Source: Streptomyces sp. NBC_01445
GTDB lineage: Bacteria; Actinomycetota; Actinomycetes; Streptomycetales; Streptomycetaceae
Assembly (NCBI RefSeq): GCF_035918235.1
Contig: NZ_CP109486.1
Location: forward strand, 434,001 to 498,000
Length of the DNA: 64,000 nucleotides
Direction: 5' to 3'
The notes under the pieces are model-generated. The model did no database searches and was not told where the DNA came from. It saw only the letters and a program-made list of their open reading frames with translations. Shown here one piece after another: positions 62,694 to 64,000 of this stretch. Numbering within the stretch: the stretch's first letter is position 1; the number at the start of each line of letters is the position of its first letter. A program made the translations under genes and the position numbers.

Positions 62694-64000
62694 TCAGAGT
62701 TGAGCGAGCTCCTCGGCCACCAGGCGGAGGTTCGACGGCGGGAACAGCGCGCCCGCCATCGCGGCGACATCGATGAGCGGAGTCGCCCCGATCATCTGCA
62801 GGAGCTCCGAGTCGGCGACGCCGGGCAGGTGCCTGCGCAGCACTTCGACGGCGACCGGGTCGGAGATCAGCGTCGCGAGGGGCGTGCGCAGCGAGAGACG
62901 GCCCTCGGGGAAGTCCTGGGCGCGGGGCAGCGGTTGGGCGGCCCGTTCGGCCTGCTCGCGCTGGGCCCGTACCAGGAGGTGCTTCTCCGTGACCGGGCCG
63001 TGGGCGGGCAGACCGAGGCGTTCGTACTGGCTGGGCGGGGCGTCGCCCGCGCGCATCAGCTCCACCAGCAAGGCGGCCATGTGCAGTTCGGCGGCGTCGT
63101 CGACCAGCGGGGTGTGCTGCTCGGGGTCGGTCTCCAGGTCGAAGAGGAGCGTGCCGTGGTGGTACGGGTTGACGAGGGTGCGGCCCGGCACGCGCAGGGT
63201 GCGGATGTTCTTGGTGAAGTCGAAGGGCTCGGCCAGTTCCAGGTCGGCGAGTTCGGCGGGTGAGAAGCGGCCCCGCATGTGGGTCGGCATCAGGGTGTGT
63301 TCGTACAGGGGCGCGTTGTCGGGTGAGGCGGGCGCCCGCATGTAGACGTAGCGGCCGTCGGTGACGTTGACGTGTCCGCCGTGGATGCCGAACAGGCCCG
63401 CTTCGCGCACCGGGGTGTCCTCGGCGACCGGGAGCGGTGCGCCCTGCATGTCGCCGGGGCGGTCGACGTCGAAGAAATCGAGGAGGGTCGGCGCCACGTC
63501 CACGGTCTGCACGAGCGCCGAACGCCGTTCGCCCGCGACGCGGTTGCGCGGGTCCCAGGCGAACAGCGGCAGGTGGACCAGTTCGTTGAACCAGGGCTGG
63601 ACGCTCTTGCCCCACCAGCCCTTCTCGCCGAGCAGCAGCCCGTGGTCGGTGTTGACGATCAGCAGGGTGTCGTCCCACAGTTCCAGTTCGTCCATGGTGT
63701 CCAGGACCCGGCCCAGCGAGTGGTCGCACATCGACAGGAGCGCCCCGTACTCGAAGCGGGCGTGCTCCACCTGGCCGTCGGTCTCGACGACGCGCTTGTA
63801 GTCGGGCCAGTCGAAGTGCGGGCCTTGGTAGTCGTGCGGGTAGAGGTCCTTGTACTGCTGGTGGCTGAAGAACGGCTCGTGCGGGTCGAAGGTCTCGATC
63901 TGCACGAACCACCGGTCGGCATCCTTGTTCGTGCGGACGAAGTCGAGGCCCGCGTCGAAGGTGAGGGTCTGCGGGTGCCGGTCCTCCGTCGCCATGTGGG
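62694..64000 (-). CDS. Sulfatase, C-terminal part (cut by window edge)
   Basis: About 435 residues of a type I sulfatase; the start and the CxPSR formylglycine site lie off the right edge. Visible: DRWFVQIETFDPHEPFFSHQ, LLSMCDHSLGRVLDTMDELE, DTLLIVNTDHGLLLGEKGWW with the metal-binding Asp-His, and VQTVDVAPTLLDFFDVDRPG. No cysteine-rich or lipid tail is seen. It should remove sulfate from a carbohydrate or small ester. Same-strand MFS and GH1 genes follow, which indicates a sulfated-glycan use locus. Confidence 0.92.
   Translation of the reverse strand, partial: HMATEDRHPQTLTFDAGLDFVRTNKDADRWFVQIETFDPHEPFFSHQQYKDLYPHDYQGPHFDWPDYKRVVETDGQVEHARFEYGALLSMCDHSLGRVLDTMDELELWDDTLLIVNTDHGLLLGEKGWWGKSVQPWFNELVHLPLFAWDPRNRVAGERRSALVQTVDVAPTLLDFFDVDRPGDMQGAPLPVAEDTPVREAGLFGIHGGHVNVTDGRYVYMRAPASPDNAPLYEHTLMPTHMRGRFSPAELADLELAEPFDFTKNIRTLRVPGRTLVNPYHHGTLLFDLETDPEQHTPLVDDAAELHMAALLVELMRAGDAPPSQYERLGLPAHGPVTEKHLLVRAQREQAERAAQPLPRAQDFPEGRLSLRTPLATLISDPVAVEVLRRHLPGVADSELLQMIGATPLIDVAAMAGALFPPSNLRLVAEELAQL

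Overview
The window reads as a high-GC actinomycete chromosome, almost certainly Streptomyces. Codons end in G or C nearly everywhere, starts are often GTG behind AGGAG-type sites, lipoprotein and Tat signals look streptomycete, and the GH10 xylanase closely resembles Streptomyces lividans XlnA as I remember that sequence. Nothing was searched; all family calls come from reading motifs.

Layout. (1) 1-4985: a xylo-oligosaccharide uptake operon on the minus strand (binding lipoprotein, two permeases, GH39 beta-xylosidase cut by the window edge) divergent from a LacI regulator, with two mirror-image operators between them. (2) 5320-12157: a GH95 fucosidase-type enzyme, a Gfo/Idh/MocA oxidoreductase with a ThuA-like partner, and the decayed remains of two transporter permeases and a second LacI gene. 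(3) 12625-16350: an MFS transporter and a GH3 glycosidase. (4) 16558-23359: an apparently intact five-gene catabolic operon (TIM-barrel isomerase, DhaK-DhaL fusion kinase, RpiB-type isomerase, GntP permease, 3-hydroxyisobutyrate-dehydrogenase-like enzyme) followed by a GntR regulator. It is best read as catabolism of a four-carbon sugar, sugar acid or apionate-type compound ending at D-erythrose 4-phosphate. (5) 23391-27791: integrase and transposase debris, with an ISL3-type element that itself carries an IS605-type tnpB element. (6) 27912-31561: divergent xlnA and a GH62 arabinofuranosidase, sharing CGAAA/TTTCG-type operators with block 1. (7) 31627-33537: a graveyard of gene pieces (OsmC, SMI1/KNR4, LanC, lanthipeptide/thiopeptide LanB-C, 2Fe-2S protein). 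(8) 33677-43580: a 1213-residue secreted GH39-like enzyme divergent from LacI, ABC transporter and an (alpha/alpha)6 hydrolase, with two identical CGAACCGGTTCG operators. (9) 43684-59724: accessory region with a sugar kinase, phage and recombinase fragments (one carrying the start of an intein), a sigma/anti-sigma pair, an IS5-type element, a tautomerase/TetR pair and a complete IS200/IS605 element with divergent tnpA and tnpB. (10) 59922-64000: GH1 glycosidase, MFS transporter and sulfatase, all on the minus strand, suggesting use of a sulfated glycan.

How it works together. Secreted XlnA and GH62 would cut arabinoxylan, the block 1 ABC transporter would import the oligomers, and GH39 and GH3 enzymes would finish them. 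The shared operator motif suggests one LacI-family switch, probably the intact regulator at 3948. Block 8 is a second, self-contained LacI regulon for another glycan. The four-carbon operon has its own GntR regulator and a palindrome over its promoter. Many accessory genes are broken by frameshifts, often in homopolymer runs, so a few calls of pseudogene could instead be sequencing errors.
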